From the NCBI GenBank assembly GCA_002493865.1, contig DLAC01000010.1, positions 44,872-108,871 of the forward strand: 64,000 bases of DNA, given 5' to 3'. Made by a program: the position numbers and the translations under genes. The stretch is from Caryophanales bacterium UBA7057. GTDB taxonomy: Bacteria > Bacillota_I > Bacilli_A > RF39 > UBA660. Numbering within the stretch: the first letter of the stretch is position 1; every line of letters starts with the position of its first letter. A model generated the notes under the pieces. That model saw only the letters and a list, made by a program, of their open reading frames with translations. It was not told the origin of the DNA and ran no database searches. Of this stretch, positions 40,965 to 52,100 are shown in pieces.

Positions 40965-43205
40965 ATGAAAAAGGAATTACTGGCTCCTGTTGGAGATTTT
41001 GAAACATTAAAACAAGCAGTTCATCATGGAGCGGATGCTGTTTATTTAGGTGGAAAAAAGTTTGGGGCTCGGAAATTTGCTTCTAATTTTAATGAAGAGG
41101 AAATGATTCAGGCTATTTCTTATTGCCATTTATATGGAGTTAAAATTTATGTAACCGTGAATACTATGATTTATGAAGATGAATTAGAAGAAGTCATGGA
41201 ATTTGTTTCTTTTTTACACCATCATTTTGTAGATGCAGTAATTGTTCAAGATTTAGGACTCATTCGTCTCCTTAGAAAGAAGTTTCCTAATTTGGAAATT
41301 CATGCGTCAACACAACTACATAATCATAATGGGGAGGGATTACGGCTTTTAGAAGAATTAGGAGTCAAAAGAGTTGTAGTAGCAAGAGAATTAAGCTTAA
41401 AGGAAATTGAATCACTGGATACAACGATGGAAATTGAATGTTTTATTCATGGGGCCCTTTGTGTATGTTATTCGGGACAATGTTTGTTTAGTAGTTTATT
41501 ACTATCACGGAGTGGAAATCGAGGTGCTTGTGCAGGGATTTGTAGACTTCCTTTTCAGTTATTAGAAGATGGAAAAGAGGTTTTAACAGAAGGAAATTAT
41601 TTATTAAGTCCTAGAGAATTAAATAGTATGAATCATATTTCTGAGTTGATGGAATCAAAAGTTACAAGTTTTAAGATTGAAGGAAGAATGAAAGCACCTT
41701 CGACGATTGGATTTATTGTTGCTTTATATCGGAAACTTATGGATGGATATGAGAAAAATCAGCCATACTTATTAACAGAGGAAGATCAGAAGAGTTTACT
41801 CAGTCTTTTTAATCGAGAATTTACAGATGGATTTTTATTTTCTTCCTCATTTAACAATTTAATGAATATCAAAAGCCCTAACCATATCGGATATGAAATT
41901 GGAAAAGTGGTTTCTGTATCGAATTCAAAAATTGAAATTGCTTTAAAGGATGAATTAACACAAGAAGATGGAATCCGTTTTTTAGAATCTTCTTCTGGAA
42001 TGATTGTGAATTATTTGTATAATTCTTCTTTGAAATTCATCCATTCCGCTTCTAGAGGAGAACGTATTTTTGTTGATTCTAAGGTTTCAGCAAAAGTTGG
42101 AGATACAGTAATGAAGACTTTGGATACAAAACTTTTAGAAAAGTTAGAACAGTATCCGGAAAAAAAGGTTCCAATCGAAATGAAAGTAATCGCTCATTAT
42201 CCAAATGCTTTTGTTTTAACTGTAACGGATTTTGATCATCAGGTCCGAAAAGAAGGGAACTTTTTATCACTTGCTACAAACAATCCTACAACAAAGGAAC
42301 GAGTAATTTCACAACTCCAAAAAACAGGAAATACTCCATTTATTGTTTCTAAAATTACAGTAGAAATGGATGATCATTTGTTCTTGCCAATTTCCTCTTT
42401 AAATGAAATTCGTAGAGATGCATTAGAAGAACTTTCCTTGATACGAAGAATGGAATCTAAAAAAGAAGTGATAGAAACACATTATGAAGAGAAAATTGTT
42501 CCCAAAAAAATCACTTCTAAGATTACCTATACTGCACTTGTTCGGAATCGAGAACAATTAGATGCTTGTAGAAAAGCAGGAATTGAAGAGTTTTATACCC
42601 CAGACTTTTCTTTATATCAAGAATTTAAAAACTTGATTCCTATTTACTACCGATTAGATCGTGTCATGATGAATCATCCATCATTATCCAAGGAACGTTT
42701 ATTAATTGGAGAACTCGGTTCGGTTTATTCTTATGCAACAGAAAATGAAGTAGTGAGTGATTATTACTTAAACGTAGGCAATCATTCTATGATTCAATTT
42801 CTATTAGAACATGGGGTAAAGCGAGTAACGTTATCCGTTGAATGCTCGAAAGAGCAAATAGAAACACTCCTAAAAAAACAAATTTCCTTTCCAGAGATTG
42901 AAATGATTTTATATGGACATATAGAAGCGATGATTACAAAGTATTGTCCACTGTCGTTGGTATTCAAAAAAGAACAAGGCGCTTGTAACATTTGTAGAAG
43001 TGGAAAGACTTATGCTTTCAAAGATAGAAATGGTGCCATTTATCCAATGATTCAATCGAAGGAACTGACTCATATTTTTTACCATACACCAATCAAACAC
43101 GACTTAGACAACTATACCTCTATTGGAATCACGCATTTTCGCTTTGAGTTTTTAAATGAAACGAAAGATGAGATTTTATCAATTGTAAAAAAACTTATAA
43201 AGTGA
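40965..43205 (+). CDS. U32 peptidase-family protein, RlhA-like RNA hydroxylation enzyme
   Basis: The 746-residue protein has the U32 core (about residues 1-290): LLAPVGDFETLKQAV, ADAVYLGGKKFGAR, HASTQLHNHN, FIHGALCVCYSGQC and NRGACAGICRLPF. A C-terminal extension of DUF3656 type follows. Members such as E. coli RlhA and TrhP carry out hydroxylation of 23S rRNA or tRNA with prephenate and bind an iron-sulfur cluster through such cysteines. The length and C-terminal CNICR motif fit the RlhA-like class, although the RNA target cannot be known from sequence. The ATG follows TTGAGGTG, and an extended -10 TGA-TATACT lies at 40935-40943. Confidence 0.85.
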   Translation: MKKELLAPVGDFETLKQAVHHGADAVYLGGKKFGARKFASNFNEEEMIQAISYCHLYGVKIYVTVNTMIYEDELEEVMEFVSFLHHHFVDAVIVQDLGLIRLLRKKFPNLEIHASTQLHNHNGEGLRLLEELGVKRVVVARELSLKEIESLDTTMEIECFIHGALCVCYSGQCLFSSLLLSRSGNRGACAGICRLPFQLLEDGKEVLTEGNYLLSPRELNSMNHISELMESKVTSFKIEGRMKAPSTIGFIVALYRKLMDGYEKNQPYLLTEEDQKSLLSLFNREFTDGFLFSSSFNNLMNIKSPNHIGYEIGKVVSVSNSKIEIALKDELTQEDGIRFLESSSGMIVNYLYNSSLKFIHSASRGERIFVDSKVSAKVGDTVMKTLDTKLLEKLEQYPEKKVPIEMKVIAHYPNAFVLTVTDFDHQVRKEGNFLSLATNNPTTKERVISQLQKTGNTPFIVSKITVEMDDHLFLPISSLNEIRRDALEELSLIRRMESKKEVIETHYEEKIVPKKITSKITYTALVRNREQLDACRKAGIEEFYTPDFSLYQEFKNLIPIYYRLDRVMMNHPSLSKERLLIGELGSVYSYATENEVVSDYYLNVGNHSMIQFLLEHGVKRVTLSVECSKEQIETLLKKQISFPEIEMILYGHIEAMITKYCPLSLVFKKEQGACNICRSGKTYAFKDRNGAIYPMIQSKELTHIFYHTPIKHDLDNYTSIGITHFRFEFLNETKDEILSIVKKLIK

Positions 43206-43257
43206 CTTTAGATATTTTAAAATCTGTGTTAGAATAATGATAAGGATAGGTGATTTT

Positions 43258-43800
43258 ATGTTGAAAAAGAAACCAGAACAAACGGTAGAGAAAGTGAATC
43301 TTTTCTCTAACTATGTCAAATTATTTATACTGTTTGCAGTAACTGTTTTTGCCGTATTGTTTATTCGGAACCTGTATTTGAAAAAACAAAATTATAAGTT
43401 AAATATTCCAGTCATCAGTGAGACTATTCAGCAAGAAATTAATCGAAATGAAATCTATAATTATGTACGAGAATATCCCAATGCTTTGATTTATGTTGGC
43501 GCAGTGGGGGATTCAGATTGCCGGACATTTGAAATTGATTTTAACCAAATTATTAAGAAGAATCAATTAGAAGAAGAAGTCACTTACTTAAACTTGGAGG
43601 AAGAGAGAGGAATCAAAAAATTCTTCCAAGAATTTAATAAATTTTATGGTAGTTCACTAGAAAAATATCCGTCAATTATTGCATTTAAGGATGGAAAGGT
43701 CGCAGAGATTCTAGAAGTTCCTGTTGGTAGTCAGTATTCTAGTTCTATTGTTCAAGAATTTTTAGACCGTAATCCAGTAGAACAGGTGGAAAATCAATGA
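43258..43800 (+). CDS. Single-pass membrane protein with thioredoxin-like fold
   Basis: The 180-residue protein has one membrane helix (about residues 23-40). Its extracytoplasmic or cytoplasmic domain has the order of a thioredoxin fold: YPNALIYVGAVGDSDCRTFE, then LNLEE, then YPSIIAFKDGK. The CxxC active site is replaced by a single cysteine (DSDC), so disulfide exchange is unlikely in the usual way. An in-frame upstream ATG at 43237 lacks a ribosome binding site; the ATG at 43258 follows AGGTGATTTT. Its stop overlaps the trmL start (ATGA). The function is unknown. Confidence 0.65.
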   Translation: MLKKKPEQTVEKVNLFSNYVKLFILFAVTVFAVLFIRNLYLKKQNYKLNIPVISETIQQEINRNEIYNYVREYPNALIYVGAVGDSDCRTFEIDFNQIIKKNQLEEEVTYLNLEEERGIKKFFQEFNKFYGSSLEKYPSIIAFKDGKVAEILEVPVGSQYSSSIVQEFLDRNPVEQVENQ

Positions 43801-44303
43801 TTCATGTAGTTTTATATCAACCAGAAATTCCACAGAATACAGGAAATATTATGCGTACCTGTGTCGCTACGGGCGCAAAGCTTCATTTAATTGAACCGTT
43901 GGGTTTTAAAGTTGATGATGCCCACTTAAAAAGAAGTGGTGTAAATTATATTGATAAGTTAGAATACTTTTTATACCCAGATTGGGAAGAATTTAAAAAG
44001 AAAAATCCAGGTGACTATTATTACTTTACACGCTATGGCCATAAGCCTCATACTAGTTTTGATTATAGCAATACTGAAAAGGATATCTATTTAATCTTTG
44101 GAAAAGAATCCACAGGGATTCCTAAAGAAATTTTAAAAGAAGATTTAGATCATTGTATGAGAATTCCAATGACGGCGAATGTTCGTGCATTAAACTTATC
44201 TAATTGTGTAGCCATTTGTGTTTATGAAGTATTAAGGCAGCAAGGTTATCAGACTTTGTTATTCGAAGAACCTCATAAAGGAAAAGATTATTTAGAAAGA
44301 TAA
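43797..44303 (+). CDS. trmL: tRNA (cytidine(34)-2'-O)-methyltransferase TrmL
   Basis: TrmL is a SPOUT-class enzyme that methylates the wobble ribose of tRNA-Leu species. The 168-residue protein shows family motifs: YQPEIPQNTGNIMRTC, HLIEPLGFK, LIFGKESTGIP, and the knot region RIPMTANVRALNLSNCVAI (trimmed). It overlaps the previous gene by four bases and ends at a bidirectional terminator. A decayed relic of a similar 3' end is found at 52278-52340. Confidence 0.95.
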   Translation: MIHVVLYQPEIPQNTGNIMRTCVATGAKLHLIEPLGFKVDDAHLKRSGVNYIDKLEYFLYPDWEEFKKKNPGDYYYFTRYGHKPHTSFDYSNTEKDIYLIFGKESTGIPKEILKEDLDHCMRIPMTANVRALNLSNCVAICVYEVLRQQGYQTLLFEEPHKGKDYLER

Positions 44304-44330
44304 AAGAGACTTCTTGTATAGTCTCTTTTT
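44302..44330. terminator. Bidirectional terminator between trmL and the lipoprotein gene
   Basis: AAAAGAGAC (44302-44310) and GTCTCTTTT (44321-44329) form a perfect nine-pair stem with U-tracts on both strands, between two convergent genes. Confidence 0.85.
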
Positions 44331-44730
44331 ACTTGATAAAATTACTAGCCTTAAATTTTTCAATAATTCTTTTTTCGGATATATTTCCTTCAATTCGTGC
44401 GGTGGTCGTTTCCTCTTCACCATTTGTGTAAAAAATAATGGTTGGAGTTGCACTGACTCCTAATGAATCGTTTTCTTCTTGAGATAACTTCTTTAAATCA
44501 ATATATTTGATTTCTACTTTATATTTCTTTGTAATTTTTTTTAATTTTGGCCGAATTCCTTGACAGGCACTACAATCATTTTTCATCACCTCTAAGACAA
44601 AGGTTTCTTTATTCTCTATTAACTTTTGATATTCTTTATAAGAAATCTCATGGATATAGTTTTTATCGCATCCAGTGCTTAAAATAATCCCAAAAACTAA
44701 TAAAAATAACATAACTCCATATTTTTTCAT
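44329..44730 (-). CDS. Thioredoxin-like lipoprotein
   Basis: The 133-residue protein has a lipoprotein signal (LSTGC, Cys21 the lipid site) and a thioredoxin fold with the active site CSAC (Cys53-Cys56) and the cis-proline segment SATPTIIFYTNG. It is likely anchored to the outside of the membrane as a thiol oxidoreductase. The Cys-rich secreted proteins of the neighbouring pilus locus could be clients, which is an inference from proximity. It has its own promoter on the minus strand. Confidence 0.85.
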   Translation of the reverse strand: MKKYGVMLFLLVFGIILSTGCDKNYIHEISYKEYQKLIENKETFVLEVMKNDCSACQGIRPKLKKITKKYKVEIKYIDLKKLSQEENDSLGVSATPTIIFYTNGEEETTTARIEGNISEKRIIEKFKASNFIK

Positions 44731-44759
44731 ATATTTACCTCACAATTTCTATTATCAAA

Positions 44760-44787
44760 TTTATCACTTTAAAACTATAGTTGTCAA
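44760..44787 (-). promoter_or_regulatory. Promoter of the thioredoxin-like lipoprotein gene
   Basis: On the minus strand a perfect TTGACA (44782-44787) is followed after 16 bases by GATAAA (44760-44765). Confidence 0.55.
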
Positions 44788-44888
44788 TCTAGTTTCTACT
44801 TAATTTCTACTTAATTTTCTAGAAAGTTCTTTTTCTTTCACTTGAAATATGTTATACTGAGAAAGAATAGATAATAGGAGGGGTTACC

Positions 44889-46454
44889 TTGGTACTTAGA
44901 AAACCATATGCATTTTTAATTAAGCATTTTAAAAAAATTAATGTATTATTACTGCTTCTTGTTATTTTTGTTGCCTATAAAGACATTAAACTTTATGGAT
45001 TTTTAAAGGATTATGTTTCTACTGCCATTTATAATAATGCATTAGATCCAATTTCTAATTATGTGGATCTTTGGGGATTTTTATCACTACTAATTATCCT
45101 GATGATTTCTTGTACTCTTGGATATCTTTTAAAATATAAAAATAAACCGTATGTATTTTATTTATATATTGCAATTTCGAATCTTTTAACACTCATTGTA
45201 TTCCTTTACATGAGATATTATTTTTCACCAGGAGTATTTTCTGGTTATAGTATGGAAGCGTCCCGCAACTTAATGTATGTTACCTTAGTCACAGTTCTTC
45301 CTTATATTGTTAGTGTTTTATTATTGTTTATTCGTGCGATCGGTCTCGATTTAAAGAAATTTGGTTTTCATGAGGATAAAGATTTCCTGGAAATGGATGA
45401 ATTAGACCGTGAAGAAGTAGAAGTAGAAGTTAGTTTTGATAAAGATATTATTATTCGTAAGATAAAAAATAAAATTCGATTATTTAAATATTTCTTTATG
45501 GAACACAAGTTCTCCTTATCCATCATTACCGTAGTAGTAATCGCAGTTTTAACGATTTTTATTTATAACTATGTTTATGTTGAACATAAAGTGTATGGAA
45601 TGAATGAAAAATTTAGATCCAATAATTATAATTTCGTGATAGAAAACACTTATTTAACAGACAAGGATTATGCTGGAAATATGGTTTCGACTCAAGGTAA
45701 ATACTATGTTATTTTAGATTTTCAAGTACAGAATTTATTGAATCAAACAAGAGATTTTGATATATCTAAGTTTCATTTATTTGTAGATGATCGCTTTTAT
45801 GAACCAGATTTGAGATTTAATAATTATTTTAATGATATCGGTAGAGTTTATGAGGGTGCTAGTATTGGAAAGAAACAAACAGAAAATTATATATTAATCT
45901 ATGAAATAGATCCACCTTCCAAGAATAGTAATTTCTTACTTACTTATCAGGATTTACTGACGAAAGAAAATAAAGTAATTAAAGTAAAAATTCAGGTTAG
46001 AGATCTTAGCAAGTTTGTAGATAGAGATTCTAAAACAATGAATGAAACTTTAGAAGTACCAATTAATTTAGATGAAAAGAAGAATTTTAGTATTACAGAA
46101 TCTTTAGTTACAGATTCTACCACTTATACTTATGAAAAATGTTATGTACATAATTGTCCAATTTATCAAGGAACTTTGGTAGGAAAGAATGGAAATACAA
46201 TTCTTCGTTTAAAAGGAGATTTTGGAGAAGATAGTGTTGAAGATTTTATTAAGTTTCTAAGTAAGTATGGAAAACTTCGATACAATATTGATGGAGTAGA
46301 TAAAGAAATTTCTTTAGCCTTTATGTTAGAAAAAGGATATCGTGGTAAAATGATTTATTTATCAGTACCAGGAGAGATTAAAACTGCTACTCAGATGGAA
46401 CTATTATTTACAGTTCGAACCTATCAATATACTTATAAATTAAAAGGGAAGTGA
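44889..46454 (+). CDS. Polytopic membrane protein with extracytoplasmic DUF4352-like domain, pilus locus
   Basis: The 521-residue protein has four N-terminal membrane helices, an acidic cytoplasmic loop (about residues 165-195), and a fifth helix (about 208-228). An extracytoplasmic beta-rich region follows; residues 235-375 resemble DUF4352-type immunoglobulin-like domains (NYNFVIENTYL, YYVILDFQVQNL). The start is TTG at 44889 with AGGAGGGG upstream and an extended -10 TGT-TATACT at 44850-44858. It opens the pilus-like operon, and its stop overlaps the beginning of the next gene. It may be an assembly or anchoring factor; I do not recognise a named family. Confidence 0.65.
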   Translation: MVLRKPYAFLIKHFKKINVLLLLLVIFVAYKDIKLYGFLKDYVSTAIYNNALDPISNYVDLWGFLSLLIILMISCTLGYLLKYKNKPYVFYLYIAISNLLTLIVFLYMRYYFSPGVFSGYSMEASRNLMYVTLVTVLPYIVSVLLLFIRAIGLDLKKFGFHEDKDFLEMDELDREEVEVEVSFDKDIIIRKIKNKIRLFKYFFMEHKFSLSIITVVVIAVLTIFIYNYVYVEHKVYGMNEKFRSNNYNFVIENTYLTDKDYAGNMVSTQGKYYVILDFQVQNLLNQTRDFDISKFHLFVDDRFYEPDLRFNNYFNDIGRVYEGASIGKKQTENYILIYEIDPPSKNSNFLLTYQDLLTKENKVIKVKIQVRDLSKFVDRDSKTMNETLEVPINLDEKKNFSITESLVTDSTTYTYEKCYVHNCPIYQGTLVGKNGNTILRLKGDFGEDSVEDFIKFLSKYGKLRYNIDGVDKEISLAFMLEKGYRGKMIYLSVPGEIKTATQMELLFTVRTYQYTYKLKGK

Positions 46455-46459
46455 AAAAA

Positions 46460-48313
46460 ATGAAAAGAAAACAGAAAGAAGCTACAATTAAGACTAAGAA
46501 GATCATCATAATATTAATCATTGGACTATGCTTGATAACACTTGGTGTACTGTCATGGAATTTTTTCTTCTCAAGATATTATCATTTTCATAAACAGGAA
46601 AGTATGTTTTTAGAAAGTACGAAAAGTTATTATGATACGTATCCTAGATATTTGCCTAAAAAAGGGGAAACAAGGGAGATAACTCTACAGGATTTATATG
46701 ATACGAGTAAGATAGAAACTTTGTATGTACCAGGAAGCAAAAAACTTTGTGATCCAAATAGTTGGGTGCGTGTTTATCAAAACGAAAATGGTGACTATGA
46801 ATATTTTGTAAATCTAGAATGTAATCGTTTCAAATCAAAAATTGATAGAAAAGGCCCTGAGATTGAACTGAATGGAGATAAAAAGTTAATTGTGGATTAT
46901 GGAACTGAATATAAAGATCCAGGAGTTAAATCTGTGAAGGATGATACTGATGGAAAAATGGATGTGAAAAAAGTAGAAGTTGATACATCTAAAGTAGATA
47001 CAAAATCTCCAGGATCTTACAAAGTTATTTATACCGCTTATGATAAACTGCATAATGAAACGAAAGTAACAAGAGAAGTTCAAGTCGTTGATAAACTTTA
47101 TTCTTTTGTGATTAGAAATACGGATGAAACAAATTATTATAGAGGGGATGAAGTGAAGAACTTTGTTCAATTTTCTGGAATGCTTTGGAGGATTGTAAAT
47201 GTCAATGAAGACAATACTGTAAAGTTAGTCTTAGCCAATTCCAGTTCTAATGTCATATTTGGAGTCAAAGAGAAATTTACAGATTCCAATGTTTATCATT
47301 GGTTAAATGACTATTTTTATCCACATTTAAAGAATTCAGAAAAATATATTGTAAAAGATGCTTCTTGGTGTAGTAACCATGCAGTTTATAGTTTGGAAGA
47401 TATTCCTACGGAGTGTAATGGAGAAACATTTCAAAGCCCAGTTGGATTACTATCTACTAAAGATTTAAAATTGAGTGATGGAAATACTAGGGGATCTTAT
47501 TTAAATGCAAATCAGCTTTATTGGCTGTTAGACCGAGTAAATAGTGAAATGATTAACATCGCAGATAGCACAGAAACGAAAGGTTTTACCGCATGGAGCG
47601 CTAGAACTTATGGTGCAGTTCGTCCAGTCATTACTTTAAATACTGATATTTATATTATAAGCGGTAGTGGATTATTTACTGATCCATATAAATTAAATGA
47701 TTATGAATACGCCAAAGAAAATGAACAACTCAAAGACCGACTCGATGGAGAATATTTTTCTTATTCAGGGTACTTATTTAGAAAAATAGATACAGATAAA
47801 GACGGAAATGTAAAAATGATTATGTCTGGTAATATGAAAAATCCAGAAACAAGAGAGGAATTTTTAATTGGATATGCAGATTCTGTTACAGAGCGCAGGT
47901 TTGATCCAAGTACTCCTGGAAATGTTGGTTATACTTTAAATGAAGATCTTTTACTTCATTTAAGTGATAAATCGATTGTAGAACATGAGTATGAAATTCC
48001 AGAAATTGATATTGAATCGCCATTTAATCAGTGGAAGAAAACAAAGGTAAAATCTATGCTATCTCTTCCTACTAGTTATGATTTATTTTCTACTCATAAT
48101 GCTTTAGGTGATGTCGATGATTCCAATTTTCTGTTGTTAGATTATAGTTCAGATAATGATATTACTTTCGTTAATACGGGAAATGGCTTTGCCTTTACTC
48201 TTAATCAAGATGTGTTTGGTGAAAATACAGTTAAAGTGGTTTTATATCTAAAAGGAAATTTAAAGGTCGCAAGTGGACGGGGAACTTATTCTAATCCATA
48301 TTATATTAAATAA
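46460..48313 (+). CDS. Membrane-anchored Ig-like surface protein, pilus locus (copy 1)
   Basis: The protein of about 617 residues has one N-terminal membrane helix (about residues 16-36). A DUF5011-type immunoglobulin-like domain follows at about 131-210 (GPEIELNGDKKLIVDYGTEY, then YKDPGVK). Two related domains come next: one with FSGMLWRIVNVNEDNTVKLV ending at YKLNDYEYA, the other with FSYSGYLFRKIDTDKDGNV (trimmed) ending at NPYYIK. It is paralogous to the gene at 52371 along the whole length. The ATG at 46460 is preferred over the in-frame GTG at 46451 because of the AAAGGGA spacing. It is followed after 12 bases by the sortase. It is probably a surface or pilus-base component. Confidence 0.7.
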   Translation: MKRKQKEATIKTKKIIIILIIGLCLITLGVLSWNFFFSRYYHFHKQESMFLESTKSYYDTYPRYLPKKGETREITLQDLYDTSKIETLYVPGSKKLCDPNSWVRVYQNENGDYEYFVNLECNRFKSKIDRKGPEIELNGDKKLIVDYGTEYKDPGVKSVKDDTDGKMDVKKVEVDTSKVDTKSPGSYKVIYTAYDKLHNETKVTREVQVVDKLYSFVIRNTDETNYYRGDEVKNFVQFSGMLWRIVNVNEDNTVKLVLANSSSNVIFGVKEKFTDSNVYHWLNDYFYPHLKNSEKYIVKDASWCSNHAVYSLEDIPTECNGETFQSPVGLLSTKDLKLSDGNTRGSYLNANQLYWLLDRVNSEMINIADSTETKGFTAWSARTYGAVRPVITLNTDIYIISGSGLFTDPYKLNDYEYAKENEQLKDRLDGEYFSYSGYLFRKIDTDKDGNVKMIMSGNMKNPETREEFLIGYADSVTERRFDPSTPGNVGYTLNEDLLLHLSDKSIVEHEYEIPEIDIESPFNQWKKTKVKSMLSLPTSYDLFSTHNALGDVDDSNFLLLDYSSDNDITFVNTGNGFAFTLNQDVFGENTVKVVLYLKGNLKVASGRGTYSNPYYIK

Positions 48314-48325
48314 AAGAGGTAATGT

Positions 48326-49093
48326 ATGAAAAAGCAAGATAAGACGCAAAGAAAATTTAGAAAAGGGGGAACAATCCTAGTAGCAGTAATTATCCTTTTA
48401 ATCATCGGATTAATGATCGTGATTGGTTCTAATTCTAATGGTAAGGATTATTATTCCCCAGCATCAAAAGTAGAACAAATGAAATCTACTATTATTGAAG
48501 ATAGTGAAACGATTGGATGGATCAATGTTCAAGGAACGGATATTGATTACCCTGTAGTGTATGAAACAAATTTAGTATACCAAGGACTGAAGGATTATTT
48601 ATGGCTTTCCAATCGGTATATTGAAGGAAATAATAGGATTGCTATTTTTGGACATAATATTCGTAATGTTTCTAGCAAACCCCTCATTAAAGAAAAAGGA
48701 CATGTACGATTTGAACAACTTTTAAGTTTTGTATATTATGATTTTGCGAAAGACAACTTATATATTCAATACAGTCATGATAATAAAGATGAACTTTATA
48801 AGATTTATGCCATTGGTTTTTATGAACAAGATGAAGATGTTGGAGATTCCTTAACTGATTCTGAAGAAATTAAGGAATATATTAAAGATGCTAAAGAGAA
48901 CAGTATTTATGATTATAAAGTTAGTGTAAATGAGGATGATTTTTTAATCTCTCTAGCCACTTGTACGAGATTTTTTGGTGCAGATGGAAAGACAGCCTTT
49001 AGAATAGATGCTAGAAAGGTTCGTGTTGGTGAGAAAATTAATAAATATAGGGTTCAAAAAAGTAAAAATTATGATATGCTTAATTTAGAGTAG
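48326..49093 (+). CDS. srtB: Class B-type sortase
   Basis: Sortases join secreted proteins to the wall or to each other through a sorting motif. The 255-residue protein has an N-terminal membrane helix (about residues 15-33) and the catalytic triad His110 (IFGHNIRN), Cys213 (LATCTRF) and Arg226 (AFRIDAR). The insert between His and Cys and the IGWINVQGTDIDYPVV start are class B-like. It lies between two surface proteins of the pilus-like locus. No LPxTG-like signal is visible at the end of any protein in this window, so its substrate motif is unknown. Copy 2 of the block has lost this gene except for a 3' relic at 54252-54354. Confidence 0.9.
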   Translation: MKKQDKTQRKFRKGGTILVAVIILLIIGLMIVIGSNSNGKDYYSPASKVEQMKSTIIEDSETIGWINVQGTDIDYPVVYETNLVYQGLKDYLWLSNRYIEGNNRIAIFGHNIRNVSSKPLIKEKGHVRFEQLLSFVYYDFAKDNLYIQYSHDNKDELYKIYAIGFYEQDEDVGDSLTDSEEIKEYIKDAKENSIYDYKVSVNEDDFLISLATCTRFFGADGKTAFRIDARKVRVGEKINKYRVQKSKNYDMLNLE

Positions 49094-49104
49094 AGGAGTG
49101 AATT

Positions 49105-52100
49105 ATGAAAAAAAGAATCTATTTATTATATAGTTTTTCTATCTTAGCTTTATTATTTTCTTTTTCGACAATGAATGTTAAAGCGGCAGGAATAGCAGAT
49201 TATCAGTTTCCTGATTATATTAGTGTGGATAAAAAAATTTATAAAGCTAAATGGCGTAAAAAGACAGGAGATACTTATCAAAATTTAAAAGGTGCAGAAA
49301 ATGTGACAGAAGAAAATCTGACTCAGCTGTCTTATGACCATATTGCACTTAGTTGTGTAAAATTTAAAGAAGGAATACAGACAAAACGGGTAGATGACTC
49401 AGTGATTGCAGAAGATGCAAGTGGAAATCGTGTTTCTGATTACTGCGAAAGTGGATACTCTGTTTCTTTTGATGCTATTTTAGAAAGTGGCGCATTAATT
49501 CAAGAAGATGGTGTTTGGAAACTAAAAGTATGCGATTATTACGCTAGGGGATTAGAATCTGTTATTGGCGATATTGTCGATGCTAAAAATATTGATATGA
49601 CTGAAATTGGGGGAGGAAGATATCGTATTACATTTAAAATACTAGAACAAAATCCAGGCGTTTTTATGATTCGAAAACTAAATTACAGCACTTATCAAGC
49701 CAATGGAATGACACAATATCGATTTGATGATTCTGGAAATCTAGGTTCTTATAGAGAAGTTTATGGTTCCTCTATGGATTTGGATTTTGGAGAAGAATTC
49801 TATCTACAATTCTATATTAATGGTAACTCAGAAACTTGTAGTTCAGAGTTTGTGGCTGAATATAGAGCAGCTGCCCCTACCTTTGTTTCTAATCCAGTGA
49901 TTAAATATACCTATGATGACGGAAGAAATATGTGTGATGTCTTAAAAAATGAATTTAGTACAGATCCAATTGCCAAAGGAATGGTTCCAACTTGTTATAA
50001 AAATGTGATTAATTATGGGGAGGATATTCCTAGTAGAGAAAGTATTATGCTAACAATTGCCCAAGTACAAGATATGATTCGTGGGAAAAGTAACGTTCCC
50101 AAAAACACAAGTAGTGGTAGTAACACTCGAAAATGTGAGTTTGTAAGTGGTGGAGATGGGATCAAAACGACGACTGGTGGTAATTCAGTTAATACTTATA
50201 CAGCAACAATTACTAATAAATACTTAGAGTCTTCTTTGAAATATAATTATTGGAGAGTAGAGTGTAGTGAGACGATGACCGTTTCTTATGATGATCCAAA
50301 GGCAGTCAATGCTGGAGGAGGTTTTTCTTATACGACAATCATAACGCTTACTAGAACTTGTCATCCAGTACAAATCAAGGTACCTGAAAAAAAATCACTA
50401 TGCCAATATACTGTAATGTGTTATGGAAAAGGTCATAATGGTATCAATTGTGCGGGACCGAATGAAGACTTTGATCAATGTATTCAAACTTGTGATGGTG
50501 GAAAGTATTCACAAAGTTGTATTGATAGTTGTTATCAAGAAGTGTATGGAAAAGAGGATGTAAAAACCGTTAGCTATACAGATACCAATAGTCTAGGATT
50601 ATTATCTATTTCAAATAAACAGAAGGGAATTATTCCAATAGTCAACTATTTTGGTGAAAATGCTACTTCTTGTCCTCAAGAGTGTAGCATAAAAGGTAAA
50701 ACTTTGACGGGTGAACATCATACTACTGGAATTGTTTCTAGTTGTTGTGTGGTTGATAATATTTCTGGTTGTAAAAAAGCAAACCCTGATGATCGTTGCC
50801 CAACATGCTATACGGAACATGGCGCAGGTGCTTACTTTTGTAAGGAATGTGCTAAACCAAGTATGGGGGTAAAATGTTATGAAGTATTAAAATCAACTGA
50901 CGATTGTACTTCGAATGCTGAAAAGTTATATTATGAAGAGGTAAAACAAGCCAAAGATGAATATAGTAGAATCATTGCTAGTATGCAGGGCTATACAGAA
51001 AGCGATTATAAAGATGAAGAAATTCAAACTGGTGTATATGATAATTATTTAGATCAACAAGTAAACTTTGGAAAGAATCAGCAACCAATTACGAATGTTG
51101 TAGTTACAAATTCTTCTTCGGGTGATCAAACAAGAGCCCTTTCATCTGTTACTCAAGATGCAGGAAAATATTCGGTAACTCGAGACATGTTAAATTATAC
51201 TTGGAAACAATATACAACAACGAGAACGCAAATCGTTCATTTAACACAATCTTATGTTTCCAATACAACAAACCAGCAATTAGGTGTAGGTACAATTTAT
51301 CAAAAGAAGACAATGGATTGTGAACGTGACGATAAAAATGATAAGCTATGTTTAGAATATTATAATGGTGGATACAAGTACTATACAAATTTATTAGCAC
51401 CAACTGTTAATGATTATCGGGATTGGCCATACTATAATCCTGGTAATACAGATAAAACCATTCAAAGATTTACTGCGAAAGGTGAAAAATACGAAAATAT
51501 TGATGTCGATTTAAGAAATTTTGGCTCTTGGAATCAATGGAATGTTAATATTGATTGTATCTATGGTTTATATCAAAATTATGTATTAGATAAGGACGCT
51601 GATTGTGATCCTAGTAAAGATATTTGTAGTGGTGGTGTTCAATATATTTACCGTGAAATTGAACTAGAAGACAACTTCCCAAATGGGCGTGATCCAAGAT
51701 GGAACTGGACGGGTACGATTGATGCTACTTCAGTCGATGGAAGAAGATTAGTGACAGGTGCCGCTAGATATAATACTGCATCCTATCGCGGATATAACAT
51801 AGATCCGTTAGCATTAATTAACCATATTGAAGGAAATGGAAATACAATTTACGATGTTAGAAAAGACAGTAGTGAAGTAGATTATGAATTTGTATTGACT
51901 AGAAAGAACTTACAAAACATTCGTACTTATAATAAAAATGTTCAAGATTTTAACAGAGATAAAGAAAACAATTATTTAGATTATGATACATCTTGTTATA
52001 CCAAAAGAGTTAATGGACAAAATATACAATTTTGTACCAATAATTTCTTGGATGATGATCGTTATGTCACTTATTCAAGTCCAGGATTTACAGTAGCATC

